Below, piece by piece: positions 23,501 to 35,702 of a DNA stretch of 64,000 nucleotides. The DNA lies in contig OX940869.1 in assembly GCA_954871525.1 (NCBI GenBank), positions 26,688,001-26,752,000 on the forward strand, in the 5' to 3' direction. Each line of letters begins with the position of its first letter. Position 1 is the stretch's first letter. The DNA comes from Parietaria judaica. Lineage: Eukaryota; Streptophyta; Magnoliopsida; Rosales; Urticaceae. The notes under the pieces were generated by a model, which did not search any database, was not told the origin of the DNA, and worked only from the letters and a program-made list of their open reading frames with translations. The translations under genes and the position numbers were made by a program.

Positions 23501-24960
23501 GATTATACCTTGTAATGTGTTCTTCAACAAAGTTACGAACTTTTCTTAGGTAGGGGACTTGTGTACTCCTCACAACGATTTTGGTCAAAGTGAGCTTGGA
23601 TTTGAGCTAAAATTAGAGAATATATCATGAACAGAAGTTCATAGATCAAGATCATGAAAGATATCCACATGCAAAAGGTGTTCTTATCTATTCTTAAGAA
23701 CTTTGAACAATGATTTGGTTTGATGAGTAAATGGAGTGTTTCAGATCGGATCTTCACGATTCTTTCTCCATGATTTCGTTAGCACACAACAAGATGGGGT
23801 ATAAATGAGCATAAATTTCAGAGAGAAAAAGTTAGGGAAATCGACATGCAAGAGGTGATCTTACCCTTTTCTTCTTCTTGGAAAAATTGATACAAAGATG
23901 ATGATCTTGTTGGTCTTATTGGAGGGTTTCTTCAAGGAAATGTTCTTGGGGCTTCTTATAGATATAGAGGGCTTAATAGAGATTTTCTTTTCTGATCTAG
24001 AGAGAGAGAAAAATGAGTTTGTATATGAGAGAGAACTTTGTATGTTCAAGGTGGAGTGTGATTCATAAGAGTCATCATACTTGCCCTATCCATTCATGGA
24101 ATCAACCCAAGACTATTATTGTACCTATTTTTCTGATTTAAGTCGTGGTAGGGGTTGCTTGATGGTTTACCATTGCTGCCATGCACTCTATTGGTCCATT
24201 TGAAACCATAAAAACCAAGCATGTAGGACAAAATGATACTTGAGTGTTGTTTTGACCACTAAGACAATTTAGGAGGGAATTTATTCACATTTCAGAATTC
24301 ATAGGGTCAATGGAACGTGTGGTGACTTATTGAGTGAGTTTAAAATGTAAAAAATATCAGATTAGGGGCATAATTGCAAACTTTTTGGCAATTATGGGCC
24401 AAAGTGTAATTTTTCTAAAAGTTTAGGGTCCTGACGGGAAATTTAATTTAAACACACCTATCCTCCATAAAATTTTGTGTAGATTCCAAAAATGATATTT
24501 TTGGTTTCATTCGGGACTCGGAAATATTCATTCCGGCCATAGTTGACTTTTTAGTCAACTTTTATGACACTTTGTTTTGATCGCATTTTGCGACCTAACT
24601 TGCTCATGGAATTTTTATGGATTATTGTTTCTCTAATTTGACTTATTATTTTCTCTCTTGATGGAATGTCTTTTATATAATATATTTTCCTTCTATATTT
24701 CTCGATACCGTTTCTTATAGAAACTTATTGGCACGAGACATTATCCTTTCATCTTTATGAGCTTTATTGCAGCCCCACATCGATGAATGTTTCACTGAAA
24801 TGTTCTCCGACCATATAACTTTGATTACAAGGTCAATTTAATATAGCATAAACATTCACATCATGTAACATTTAATTTACATGAAAATGTATCTCGTAAG
24901 TCAAAGATAATAACTAACATTCCTTAAGGATCTAGTAGTAGAAAAATTTGGGTCGTTACA
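20539..24960 (-). mobile_element. Complete solo LTR of the Tekay-like family
   Basis: 4422 bp, from TGTAACACCC to GGGTCGTTACA, flanked by the perfect 5-bp duplication gcata (20534-20538 and 24961-24965). No internal region. It serves as the full-length reference showing how the LTRs at 10872-13031 and 19137-19588 were cut. Small frames inside (for example 23388-24049) also occur in the left copy and have no recognisable domain. Confidence 0.95.
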
Positions 24961-25930
24961 GCATATGTTTGCACTGCGAAAGAAGAAAATGGATTGTATT
25001 TGTTACGACCAATTGGAAAGGATTGCTATCATTCAGAAATGTTTGATGTAGGTAATATCAAATCAACGAAAAAGATTAAGAAAAATGATGATATTGAAAC
25101 ATATATCTGGCATCTAAGATTGGGTCATATTAATCTAGATAGGATAAACAGGCTGGTCAAAGAAGGAAAACTTAGAGAACTTACAATCGGTTCTCTTCCT
25201 GTTTGTGAATCAAGTCTAGAAGGTAAAATGACTAAGAGACCTTTTTCAGAAAAAGGTCATAGAGCCACTAAACCTTTTGAGCTTGTACATACTGATGTAT
25301 GTGGTCCGTTAAACATACACATCAGAGGAGGCTATCAATACTTCGTCACTTTCATAGACGATTATTCGAGATATGGATATGTATATCTTATGCAAAGAAA
25401 ATCAGAAACTTTTGGTATATAAGTTCAAGGAATTTCTTGCAAAAGCTGAGAATCAGCTCAGCTTAACGTTGAAAACCCTTCGTTTAGATCGAGGTGGTGA
25501 ATACTTGAACTATTAGTTCAGAGATTTCATTATTGAAAAGGGAATCGTATCTCAGTTGACTTCTTCCGGCACACCAGAACAAAACGGTGTTGCAGAACGG
25601 AGAAATCGAACATTGCTTGAGATGGTTAGATCTAGCTAAGCTATTCGACTTTGCTGAATACTTCTGAAGTTATGCCTTGTTGACTGCGTCACATATTCTA
25701 AATATGGTACCGTCGAAGTCAGTACTCAGGACTCCTTATGAGTTATGGAATGGAAGAGTTTCGTCTCTTCGACATTTCAGAATTTGGGAATGTCCCGCAC
25801 ACCTGCGATCGGGAACCAGGAATAAGTTGGATTCACGAACAGACGTCTGTGTATTCGTGGGATATCCAAAGGAAACGAAAGAAGGTTGGTTTTATAATCC
25901 GATTGTTAAGAAAGTTTTCATTTAAATGAA
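24961..25930 (+). pseudogene. Copia-1 pre-integrase and integrase
   Basis: GAG pre-integrase motif HLRLGHINLDR, then the integrase start (FELVHTDVCGPLNIH, FVTFIDDYSRYGYVY). A frameshift near 25415 and a stop (TAG near 25516) follow. The remainder still shows LRLDRGGEYL, EQNGVAERRNRTLLEM, VPSKSVLRTPYELW and VCVFVGYPKETK. The first two catalytic Asp and the final Glu positions can be identified. The 3' part runs toward the small solo LTR. Confidence 0.88.
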
Positions 25931-26058
25931 TGCTACCTTCCTGGAACAAGATTATATGACAAACTATAAACCACGAAGAAGTTAATACTCGAGGAACTAC
26001 CAAATGATAAACTCATTGTTTCACCGACAGTGTCTGTCAAGGAAATGGGAGTTGAACC

Positions 26059-26296
26059 TGTTGGACATATGTGTCCTTAAACAAGATATTTTATCCATTT
26101 GTAAAAGATTATGACAAGTCGTTGAATAATTACATAATATTTATCAGATCTTGTGAAATGGTTATTATCCGATATCCGGACCGTTGGACGGATAACAAGT
26201 TATTCCGCTTTAAAATTAATTTTTAAATGTTACCCGGACGGTTCGGAGGCTCAATTCGTGATAATATTCAAGGAATTCGAGACGTGATTCCCAACA
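26059..26296 (+). mobile_element. Small solo LTR with internal deletion
   Basis: Begins TGTTGGACATATGTGTCC and ends ATTCCCAACA, flanked by the perfect duplication gaacc (26054-26058 and 26297-26301). The start matches the antisense LTR at 35364 and the end matches 4500-4679, members of a family with LTRs of about 2 kb or more. So most of the LTR interior, including the TATA region, is missing. Confidence 0.92.
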
Positions 26297-27942
26297 GAAC
26301 CCACAGTTCCAATTCAGGAACCGCGGGTGCTCAGACGTAGTGGGGGGCTAAGGCAGCCTATCGAACGCTACGAGCACCTAATGGATCATAATCTTTATGT
26401 CCTAGAAAGCAGTGTTGAAGATACTACTAGTTTCACGGAAGCGATGAAGGACTCTGATAATGGAAATTGGCAGGAAGCCATGAACTAAGAGATGGAATTG
26501 ATGGATTCCATTCAAGTCTGGGAACTTGTAGACTTACAAGAGGAAGAGATGAGCTGATGGGAAGGTGGAAATCTTCAAAGCTAGATTAGTGGCCAGGGTT
26601 ATACCCAGAAAGAGGGAATAGATTATAAAGAAACTTTTTCTCTTTTCGATATGCTTAAGTCTATCCCGGTTCTCTTATCCATAGCCTGTGTTCTCGATTA
26701 TAAAATTTGGCAGATGGACGTCAAGACCGCATTTCTGAATGGCTACATTAACGAAAACATCTATATGGATCAACCAGAAGGGTTCGTGAAGAAAGACCAT
26801 GAAGGGAAGGTTTTCAGGTTAATCAAGTCCATTTATGGATCGAATCAAGCATCCTGGTCTTGGAACATTAGGTTTGATGAGACCATCAAAACCTATGGGT
26901 TTGAACAAAATGTCACCGACGCCTGCGCTTATAAGCTCATTGACAGTAAAAAGGCGGTTTTCCTTATGTTATACGTGGATGACATTATATTGATCGGTAA
27001 TGATCGGGATAAATTGTCTGATATGAAATTTTGGTTAGCAGATAAATTCTAAATGAAGGATTTGGGAGAAGCTAGGTATACTCTCGGAATACAAATCATC
27101 CGGGATAATAAGAACAAGCTTCTCGCTTTGTCGCAAGCATCTTATGTAGATAAGGTGCTTGAACGTTTTTCCATGGCAAATTCAAAAGGTGGTAATTTGC
27201 CTACTAGACACAGAGTGTACTTTTCAAGGCAGAGACTCCTAATACCCCTGATGACGAAGAACAGATGAAGCGTGTCCCTTATGCCTCAGCTGTAGGAAGT
27301 CTGATGTACGTCATGCTGTGTACTAAGCCAGACATCTGTTATGCAGTGGGAGTTGTTAGCCGATACCAATCTAATCCTGGCTTAGCTCATTGGACAACAG
27401 TGAAAGCAATCCTCAAGTATCTTAGGAGAACGAGGATCTATATTTTAGTGTATTCAGTTGATGACTTGAACCCACTAGGTTACACTGATTCTGACTTTCA
27501 GTCAGATAGAGATGCTAAGAAATCTAAGTCTGGCTCAGTGTTCACTATTGGTAATGCAGCGGTTGTATAAAGAAGCGTCAAACAATCCTGCATCGCAGAT
27601 TCCACAATGGAGGCTGAATATACTGCTATTTGTGAGGCAGCAAAGGACGCAGTCTGGCTCAGAAATTTCTACATAGACTTGGAAATCATTCCAGATGCAG
27701 AAAGGCCACTGACACTGTACTATGGCAACAGTGGTGCAGTAGCTAATTGTAAATAGTCCCGTAGCCATGCTAAGGGAAAACATATAGAAAGGAAGTACCA
27801 TCTCATTAGAAAGATGGTACAGAGAGGTGACGTACAGGTTATGAAAATAGCTTCGGATGAAAATTTGGCAGATCCCTTTACCAAGACATTGGCTGAGAAG
27901 GCATTCTCAAGACACTTGGAGAATATGGGATAGAAGAACATG
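26297..27942 (+). pseudogene. Copia-1 reverse transcriptase and RNase H
   Basis: The linker RRSGGLRQPIERYEHL is followed by a decayed RT start, then IWQMDVKTAFLNGYI, DQPEGFV, LIKSIYGSNQASWSW and the catalytic LYVDDIILIG. A stop at 27050-27052 replaces Gln (KF*MKDLGEA). RNase H shows VGSLMYVMLCTKPDIC, GYTDSDFQSD, a stop replacing Trp, then STMEAEYTAICEA and KHIERKYHLIR. At least five stops or shifts make it non-functional. Confidence 0.9.
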
Positions 27943-27962
27943 ACACATCCTCTTTAGAGTGC

Positions 27963-27973
27963 AAGTGGGAGAT
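27963..27973 (+). promoter_or_regulatory. Copia-1 polypurine tract
   Basis: AAGTGGGAGAT lies directly before the 3' LTR start TGTTGG, the expected position of the plus-strand primer. Confidence 0.75.
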
Positions 27974-30106
27974 TGTTGGACATACCTAATTAGTATGCAC
28001 TATAATCCAGATGCAAATGCCACTTGTATAGATCATGATGTTTTCTTCATTAAAGATTAGGTTTATGACTTATCAATGACAATCTTGTTTCAGTTATTGT
28101 TATCAATATAAATGAATGTTTTGATTCGATAGTCGTTATATTTTAGCAATTGTGTATTATGTTATCACACTAGGTCTAAAGTGGGGAGGTTTAACACGCA
28201 CAATATAATAACTAAAATTGTTTCCATTGTTTAGATCGTTAATGGGAATTAATGATCGCGAAAAACTATTGATAAACTTAATCACAATTTGGTGATGATC
28301 TATTACCGGATCATGGTGCTGGTCCGCACCGTTGAGATAAAGTTGGTTATAAAGTGTCTTCATATTGGACGGACGAGACTTACTATGAACTCATCAATCC
28401 GTCAATGATAATTAGTAATAAAGTCAAAACGATGGTCAAATAGAATCAGTTGAAGTCCTGAAGTAGTGTGAGTATGTACGGTTTAACTTAAACGATCTTT
28501 GATTTAATCGTTTCAGTTTACAATCAAGTATCCCTAATACTTTTATTTTGGAATCAAAAGGTTGACCCTGCATGACTACAGATATGGATAATACCTTTAT
28601 GATTTCCATGTTGTGATTTGTGGGAAGCAAACAAGTACTAAACCGGAGCCTAACGACTTCGTAAACCGTTAGGTGAGTAATTTTGCAATAATCATGGAAC
28701 AACGGTAGTGTTGTCTAAACGGGTATACGGTGATCAACCCTAGTAAGACGAGAATCATAATTAAACGAAAACTTGGATTCTGATAATCTGATTGTATCAA
28801 TGGACTCCTGAGTCAGGAAGATATAATTATCGCGTATTTAAGAGTTCAGCTTTGTGCTAAAGTGGAATGTAACCGAAGTTGGTGAAAGCACTTCACTTTC
28901 ACTGAAGCTAAAGTACGTGTGTCCATTTGTCCTCTTTGTAACTCCATAAGTTCGAAACCGCAAAATGATTATGTTCGAAGAATATAGAATAGAACTTATC
29001 AAATATGATTCGTAACTTGGTTACATGAAATTCATGATCATCGTAAAGTGGCAAAAGTACCAAACTTTTTGCTACTACAAAAACTAAAAAAAAGGTAATG
29101 AATTTGTTTCTTGGACAACTCCAGGGTTGTAGAAAATTAAATTCTAGTACAAATATCTTTTTGAATCGTGACATTCTGACAGAAGGTTTGAGATTTATGA
29201 GCATAACAAGTTTTTAGCTTAGGCTAAATTGACACTGTTATTTAAATCGAAAATTAGAGAAATTAAATATTGGTATTTATAGCTAAAATATTCAAAAGAG
29301 AGAGTTAATTATAAAATTCGAAATATATAATATTATGCGAATTTTATATATATTAAATCTTGAAAATATGTAAAGATTTGATTGATTAAATCTTTAGGGT
29401 ATTTTCTGAAAAACATTTGATTTGGATTTATTCTTTATTTGATTTAATTATTAAATCAAATCTTAGAGTGAATATCTCCAAGTGGTTGAGATATTATCTC
29501 AAAGGTTGTGCTAGCTTCCTATAAATAGGAGAGCCCAGAAACAAAAAATAACAACTTACATTTCTCTTTAGATTTCGAAAATTCTCTCTCTTCTCTCTCT
29601 AGGGTTTCTGCGATTTTCTCTGAGGTATTTTTCCAGATAAATTCTACTTTAGGCTTAGGGTTCTATTTAGTGGGAGCCCACACATCCCAGCGGTCAAGAT
29701 CTGGAGCATACATCGGAAGACTCGTGAGAGCTATCTATAAGATTCAATCAAGAAAATTCGCAAGAGCTCAAGAATGCGAAGAACACGAAGAAATGAGATC
29801 GAGATCAAGATTAGAATTGCGCAACAAAATCGTGAATAAAAGGTACGCAATTGTCTTTATTGATTAGATAATTATTTATTAATAGTCAAAGGCTCAATCA
29901 ATTCGTGTTATAATGACAATGGAATTCGAAAATTAAATATCAACGATCGGGATGATTAATTTCGAATCTTATGAGTCGGATAGGGTAACGGTAATTATTG
30001 GTATGAGACTCTCATTCCTGTTAAAATATTTTTCGAGGTTACCCTACACACCCCTAAGGTGATCGTTAATTAATCAGGGGTGATTCTTGGAATCAGACGC
30101 CCAACA
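27974..30106 (+). repeat. Copia-1 3' LTR
   Basis: 2133 bp, the partner of 6485-8619. TATA box tataaatag at 29520-29528. Substitutions are scattered along the pair, many of them C/T or G/A. Confidence 0.92.
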
Positions 30107-30171
30107 CATATTCGTCCTAAATGGAAGAACAACAACATCACCATTAACAACACCCAAACCATGGCATAGAC

Positions 30172-31000
30172 ATGAATCCTTTTCATGTTGAAGTCTCCAG
30201 CGATGAAGGCGAGGGGCCTCAACGGAGACATCAGCCCTACCGTTACGAAAGTGACGTAAAGGTTGATGTTCCTAAGTTTGACGGACGATCTTATGGCGAC
30301 GCATTTCCTGATTGGTTATACACGATAGAGAGAATCTTTGAGTGCAAGGGTTATTCCGACGAGAAGCATGTAAAGCTGGTGGCTATTAAGCTAAAAGGCT
30401 ATGCATCCCTTTGGTGGGAGAATCTGAGGCGAGAACGACTGCGGGAAGGAAAACGAGCGATCCGAATGTGGGAGAAGATGAAGAGAAAGTTGAAGAAGAG
30501 GTTCCTTTCGGATAGCTACAAGCAGGATAATTATTTAAAGTTTCACAACTTCAAACAGCTCGATATTTCTGTGGAGGTTTATACTCGAGAGTTTGAGTAT
30601 CTCATGCTTAAATGCAATGTGGTGGAACCTGAAGAACAAACTGTTGCTCGCTACTTTGGCGGTCTCAAGAGAGATATTGTGGAAACCGTTCGAATTCAAC
30701 CATATTGGACGTTTAATGACGTTCGGAAGTTAGCAGAGACCATTGAAAGGCAGCGAAAAGAGGCAAAGAAGTACGCGATGAAGAGCACAGGATATGGAGT
30801 CAAGAATACCGCCGGAGCGTCGTCATCAAAAATAGCCTTTGACAAAGCATCAACTTCCTCAAAAAAGCTGAAGTCAGATCCGAGAAGACTTTTTCTTTGA
30901 CCAATTCCAACGCTTCGAGGAAATGTTTCAAATGTCAAGGTTTTGGTCATATTGCTGCCGATTGCCCAAACCGAAGACTGATTACCATGGTGGAAGCCGC
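30172..31000 (+). pseudogene. CRM-like gag
   Basis: A 242-codon open frame from MNPFHVEVSSDEGEG. The capsid domain is clear: VDVPKFDGRSYGDAFPDWL, VKLVAIKLKGYASLWWENL, RFLSDSYKQDNYLKFHNFK, VEVYTREFEYLM, RYFGGLKRDIVE. A frameshift near 30895 moves the zinc knuckle CFKCQGFGHIAADC (about 30930-30970) to another frame. Confidence 0.9.
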
Positions 31001-31640
31001 CATAGCCAACAATGAAGATGAAAAATAATGGGAGCCAATCTACGACGAGGAAGAATGTGGTGAAGAACCCGATGAAGGAGATGTTCTAGTCATTCAACGA
31101 CTCCTAAACTTCAATGACGTAAACGAAGATCCGTTGTTGAGGGACAACATCTTCTAGACCCGGTGTAATTCAAAGGGGCGTGTGTGCAATGTTATCATTG
31201 ATGGAGGAAGTTTCACCAATGTTGTTTCCAAAGAAATGGTGCAAAAGCTTGGCTAAATATGGAGCCTCACCCTTATCCTTATCGCATTCAATGGTTTCAG
31301 AAGGGAAATGGGCAGAAAGTAACAAAGAGTTGCTTAGTAACATTTTCCATTGGAAAGAACTACAACGATGAAGTATGGTGTGATGTTGTTCCCATGGATG
31401 CTTGTCATGTGTTAGTGGGAAGACCGTGCCAGTACAATAGAATACCGATTCATGACGGATTCAACAACACTCATTTCTTTATCAAGGATGGTCGGCGGAT
31501 CATGTTGGCACCCTTGAAGCCGGAGAAGATCACAACAACCTCCGAATCGAAGAAGCACTCATTGATCACCGGTTCACAGGTTACACAATCCTTATCCAAT
31601 TGTGAATATTTTTTTTTATTCTCTACGTGAAGGAAACATC
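31001..31640 (+). pseudogene. CRM-like protease
   Basis: Broken frames read NVIIDGGSFTNVVSKEMVQKLG, the DGGS-type retropepsin active site seen in this gypsy group. WCDVVPMDACHVLVGRPCQYN (31376-31440) and a strand turning back (TLVTFSIGKNYNDEVW) follow. There are stops at 31027 and 31156 and a frameshift near 31250. Confidence 0.85.
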
Positions 31641-33196
31641 GAACAACAAGAAAGAGCTTCCCGAAGCGGTTCAAATCCTTTTAAAGGAGTTCCAAGATTG
31701 CGCACCAGAGGAGATACCGAGTGGCTTACAGCCATTACAAGGAATTCAACACCGTGTTGATTTGGTGCCGGGATCTTCTCTACCCAACAAAGCAGCCTAT
31801 CGGCTAAATCCGAAGCAATAAACCAAATTGCAACAACAAGTCGAGGAACTGATATATAAAGGGATTATTCGAGAGAGCTTGAGTCCTTGGGCGGTTCCTG
31901 CCCTCTTAGTTCCAAAGAAGGATGAAAAATGGAGGATGTATGTGGATAGCAGAGCTATCAACTGAATTACAGTCAAGTATCGTTTTCCCATTCCAAGGTT
32001 AGATGACCTTCTTGATCAATTGCATGGTAGCATAATATTCTCCAAGATCGATTTGCGTAGTGGTCACCATCATATTCGCATGAAACTGGGAGATGAATCG
32101 AAGACAGCTTTCAAGACCGGGAGAAGATGGTACGAATGGCTTGTTATGCCGTTTGGGTTATCTAACTGTCCTAGCACTATTTTGAGGTTATTCTGGTATA
32201 TAGTAAGAGCACACATGATCACTTGAAGCATTTGAGGCAGGTCTTCAAAATTTTGAGGAGCGAGAGCTTGTATGTCAACTTGAAGAAGTGGGAGTTTCTG
32301 GTGGAGAGCCTCATTTTTCTTTGCTATGTGGTGTCCAAGGATGGAATCAAGGTGGATGAGTCGAAGATCGAAGCAATCTCCACGTGGCCAGTTCCGAAGT
32401 CTCTTTTTGACATCCGATGTTTCCATGGAATGACTTCTTTCTATCGCCCGTTCATTAGAGATTTCAGTACGGTCGTTTCAGCAATCACTGAGTGCATGAA
32501 GGGTGGAGTTTTCCAGTGGACAAAAGAAGCCCAAGAGAGTTTTGAACTAATTAAGAGGAATATAAAGGAAGCATCGGTTCTTGCCTTACCGGATATCTCC
32601 AAGATGTTCGAAGTGGAGTGTGACGCTTCCAAAGTGGGCATCGGGGTTGTCCTTTGTCAAGAAACTCCATGAAGTGAAGAGGAAGTAATCAACATACGAC
32701 AAGGAGTTCTATGCCATCATCCGACAATTGGCGAACTGGAGTCACTATCTTTACCCTAATGATTTTTTTCTTTTTACGGATCATGAAGCCTTGAAGTACT
32801 TGAATGCACAACACAAGTTAAACTCTCGGCATGCGAAATGGGTGGAATTCTTGCAGTCTTTCAACTTTTTCAACAAACTCATATCAGGAAAATCCAATCA
32901 GATAGCGGATGCTTTGAGTGGACACCATTTACTCCTTCATACAATGCATGCTAAAGTGTTTAGATTTGAAGTTGTTAAACATCTATATGTGGATGACCCT
33001 GATTTTGGCCAAGTGTGGAAGCGGTGTGAAAAAGAGCCTTTTAGGCAATTCCTTGTGAAAGATGGTTTTCTCTACAGGGGTGCAGCTTTGTGTTCCTCAA
33101 TGTTCATTACGGTAGGCGATCATAAAGGAGGCTTATGCGGGTGGACTGGCTGGTCATTTTGGCCGCGACAAGACCATCACGCTTGTTGAAGAAAAA
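31627..33196 (+). pseudogene. CRM-like reverse transcriptase and RNase H, catalytic box deleted
   Basis: The RT start is seen in GIQHRVDLVPG, YRLNPKQ (then a stop), [11 protein letters not shown] (stop), [27 protein letters not shown] and [11 protein letters not shown]. The text then jumps from LRLF to [14 protein letters not shown]. The stretch that should carry the YxDD box, roughly 20-25 codons, is gone, so the enzyme cannot polymerise. [15 protein letters not shown], RNase H ([35 protein letters not shown]) and the first integrase residues (GHFGRDKTI) follow. Confidence 0.9.
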
Positions 33197-35364
33197 CCAA
33201 TAAGGGAAGTTTCCTTCCTTGAATATCGAATAAGGGAAGTTTCCTTCCTTGAATTTCGAATTCTATGATAGGTAAATATAATTAATTACTCAAACCAATG
33301 GCCAAGATTGAATCACCAAAGATCAAATTGTTCTAATTAATTAGGGATTTAACCAAATAGGGAAACTATGAATAAATCAATTATCCAATCACTTCCGTAT
33401 ATAAGAGAATTCGAATTCCCTATGTACCCATATGGAAAATTCGAAATCAATAACCTTGATCCAATAGTTGGAATTAATTCCATAAGCAATCTAATGGACC
33501 ATATTAATTTAGTATAAAGTCAACTCTCCAAACTTGATTACCAAGCAATATAATTCGACCTCCTTTATAATAAATTCGAATTTTGCATTCCATATTTACA
33601 TGTTAATTAATTTCCAATCCAATGGTTAAGATTAAATCTTAAACTAATCCAATGGATGTAATTAATTAAGCAATTTCCATATGCATGCTTGTTCAAAAAG
33701 TCATTTTCGAATTTAGCTTTCAAAATTAATTATCATGATCCAACTGTTAAGATCAAACTTGACCGATCTACTGAACCAAATTACTTTCAAGGTTTTTCCA
33801 TTAATACCTAAACATAGGTACATATGCCGCATATTTGGAAAGTCCAAATTCAAGCAAATTCGTGTAAGCCCAACTTACACATTTACTTGGGCCGCATTAT
33901 TTCTACACATTCATATATATACCAAATATATATTTTTATTTAAATAACATAAATCTATTATTAAGAATATTAATAATTAAATCCAAATAATTAAATTATA
34001 TTATTAACCTCTGATCTCAATATCACACATTAAATGTCGTGGTGCAACACCACCATTTAAATTCGTAACATGTGATTAAATTTCACATATTTACAAACAC
34101 TCGTAAACTTGGAAATTCTCTAAATCACAAACCGTACGTTGAAATGACTCAGTTACAAAAGCAAAGTCTCTTAGAATTTTATTTCCAACAAATTTGCAGT
34201 TGATGAAAAATCGAAATTCAACTTTCTTTTATCAGTTAAATTTCCAGCACCAAACTTTGGTACTTTTGCCACGTCAAAAATAAGACTTCAAAAGTCTGAC
34301 ACAGACTCTAGTTTTATGAATCTTGACAAATGATAAAACATACCGAATGTTTAAATCACGTACGTATCATCCATTCCGGAGCTGTCCTGTGGACCATGGA
34401 CCCGTATCACTGAAGCTGCAACGAACTGCTAGTGTTTCATCAAACCTCGGTGTTATTCCACTATAAACCCGAAGCTGCACTCTTTAGTGGTACGGTATAT
34501 ATTATTCCCTTTATAGCAAGATTTCCATTGATACAATCAAATTCGGGTTATTGATCTTTTACTTGATGATCCACACACGAGCAGGCGGTTTTTACCGTTT
34601 TGCCTCTCATTGCATTTTCATCATCAACTCAGTTAGTAATATTGTGAGTAACTCAATTATGGTTTTGATTCATAAGTTGAACACGGGTACCTCTCACTTC
34701 TCACCACTAACAATCAAGGGAATCATCTTGACTCTGAAGAGAGATATGTGATGTCCGTGTCTATGACCAAGCTACCCTTATCTGTTGACTATCATGTTCC
34801 CAAAATAGCAGCATTGGGAACGACAGTAAATGTGTTCTTTAACAGTTAAATCAAAGAATAATCAATTCAACAGTCCAGGCTCGAGGTCACTCAAGACTTA
34901 GATCGAATATCCATTTGATCATCTACTAGTGACTCAACTCCAAGTTGTCAGTGACGGTCTTATATAACAACTTCCGAAGTTTAAGTCAGGTCCAGTCCAG
35001 TATGAAGCCGCTTCATACTTAATGCACTTCTGGTGAGTGTGACACACACACTTAATCCAGAATAGGATTATCACTTAGTCACATTAATGACCTTATACGA
35101 TTAATGGGCTCCCACCCAGTTAATCAGGTCACGAACACTTTAAGTTCATTTATTATGATTATTAATTCTTCCTCACATTGACTCGATTGTGATAATAATA
35201 ACATAGTTGCTTCCTTTATGAACTATGGAACAAACATTCTATTTTACTCTACTAGAAACTATAATAAGATTAACATAATAAGTAACATCTTTTATTCAAC
35301 GACTTTGGTCAAAATCTTTTACAATTAGGGAAAAGACACCTTGTTTAAGGACACATGTCTAACA
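33197..35364 (-). mobile_element. Antisense copia-type LTR fragment replacing the CRM integrase
   Basis: On the minus strand it starts TGTTAGACATGTGTCC (35364) like the solo LTR at 26059, and its middle matches 3276-3360. The 3' (R/U5) portion represented by 4100-4679 is missing on the left. A 29-bp direct repeat (aataagggaagtttccttcc) lies at the left junction (about 33200-33258). CRM coding sequence stops at the start of integrase on the left and resumes at the end of integrase on the right. No target duplication is visible, so the insertion was followed by, or came with, a deletion of LTR end and integrase. Confidence 0.8.
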
Positions 35365-35702
35365 TCACCATCGTAGAAAAAGTTAATGAAAACGCGTACA
35401 AAGTGGAGCTTCCCGATCACTATGGTGTTTCAGCAACTTTCAACGTCGTCGATCTATCACCGTTCCTTGATGATGAACCGCTAGACTCGAGGTCGAGTCC
35501 TTTTCAACCGGAGGAGAATGATGTGGATCCAGAGGTGACTAAAGGTAACATGCACAGCGGGCGTGGCAATGGTAGCGGGTATCACGGAAATACTAGCGGG
35601 AATAGCAAACTCACGGTGCATAGCGGTAACGGAGATATCGGGAGTCTTGTGCATAGCGGGAATGATATTTACTTGGTATCACAATCAAATTTTGAGGTCT
35701 AA
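35365..35702 (+). pseudogene. CRM-like C-terminal polyprotein end
   Basis: TIVEKVNENAYKVELPDHYGVSATFNVVDLSPFLDD is the usual end of this gypsy polyprotein. A Ser/Gly/Asn-rich tail (GRGNGSGYHGNTSGN, VHSGN) follows and ends SQSNFEV at 35700. From 35519 on the coding sequence lies inside the 3' LTR. Confidence 0.88.

Larger units (their letters stand above)
6485..30106 (+). mobile_element. Copia-1: Ty1/copia element with 2.1-kb LTRs
   Basis: LTRs 6485-8619 and 27974-30106 both begin TGTTGGACATACCT and end CGCCCAACA. The 5' LTR is followed by a primer site and the 3' LTR is preceded by a purine tract (27963-27973). The gene order protease, integrase, RT, RNase H places it in Ty1/copia. Flanking 5-mers are cctat (6480-6484) and catat (30107-30111), a target duplication with one mismatch. 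No gag domain could be recognised. Its interior has been enlarged by the Tekay-like element, two solo LTRs and a self-duplication. Confidence 0.9.

Noticed and set aside
28157..28702. ORFs in the copia-1 LTRs (also 6668-7213)
   Set aside because: Same position in both LTRs, no known domain, LTR non-coding sequence.
10669..33196. An endogenous pararetrovirus
   Set aside because: RT-RNase H regions come with integrase, LTRs and target duplications; no movement protein or coat motif was seen.
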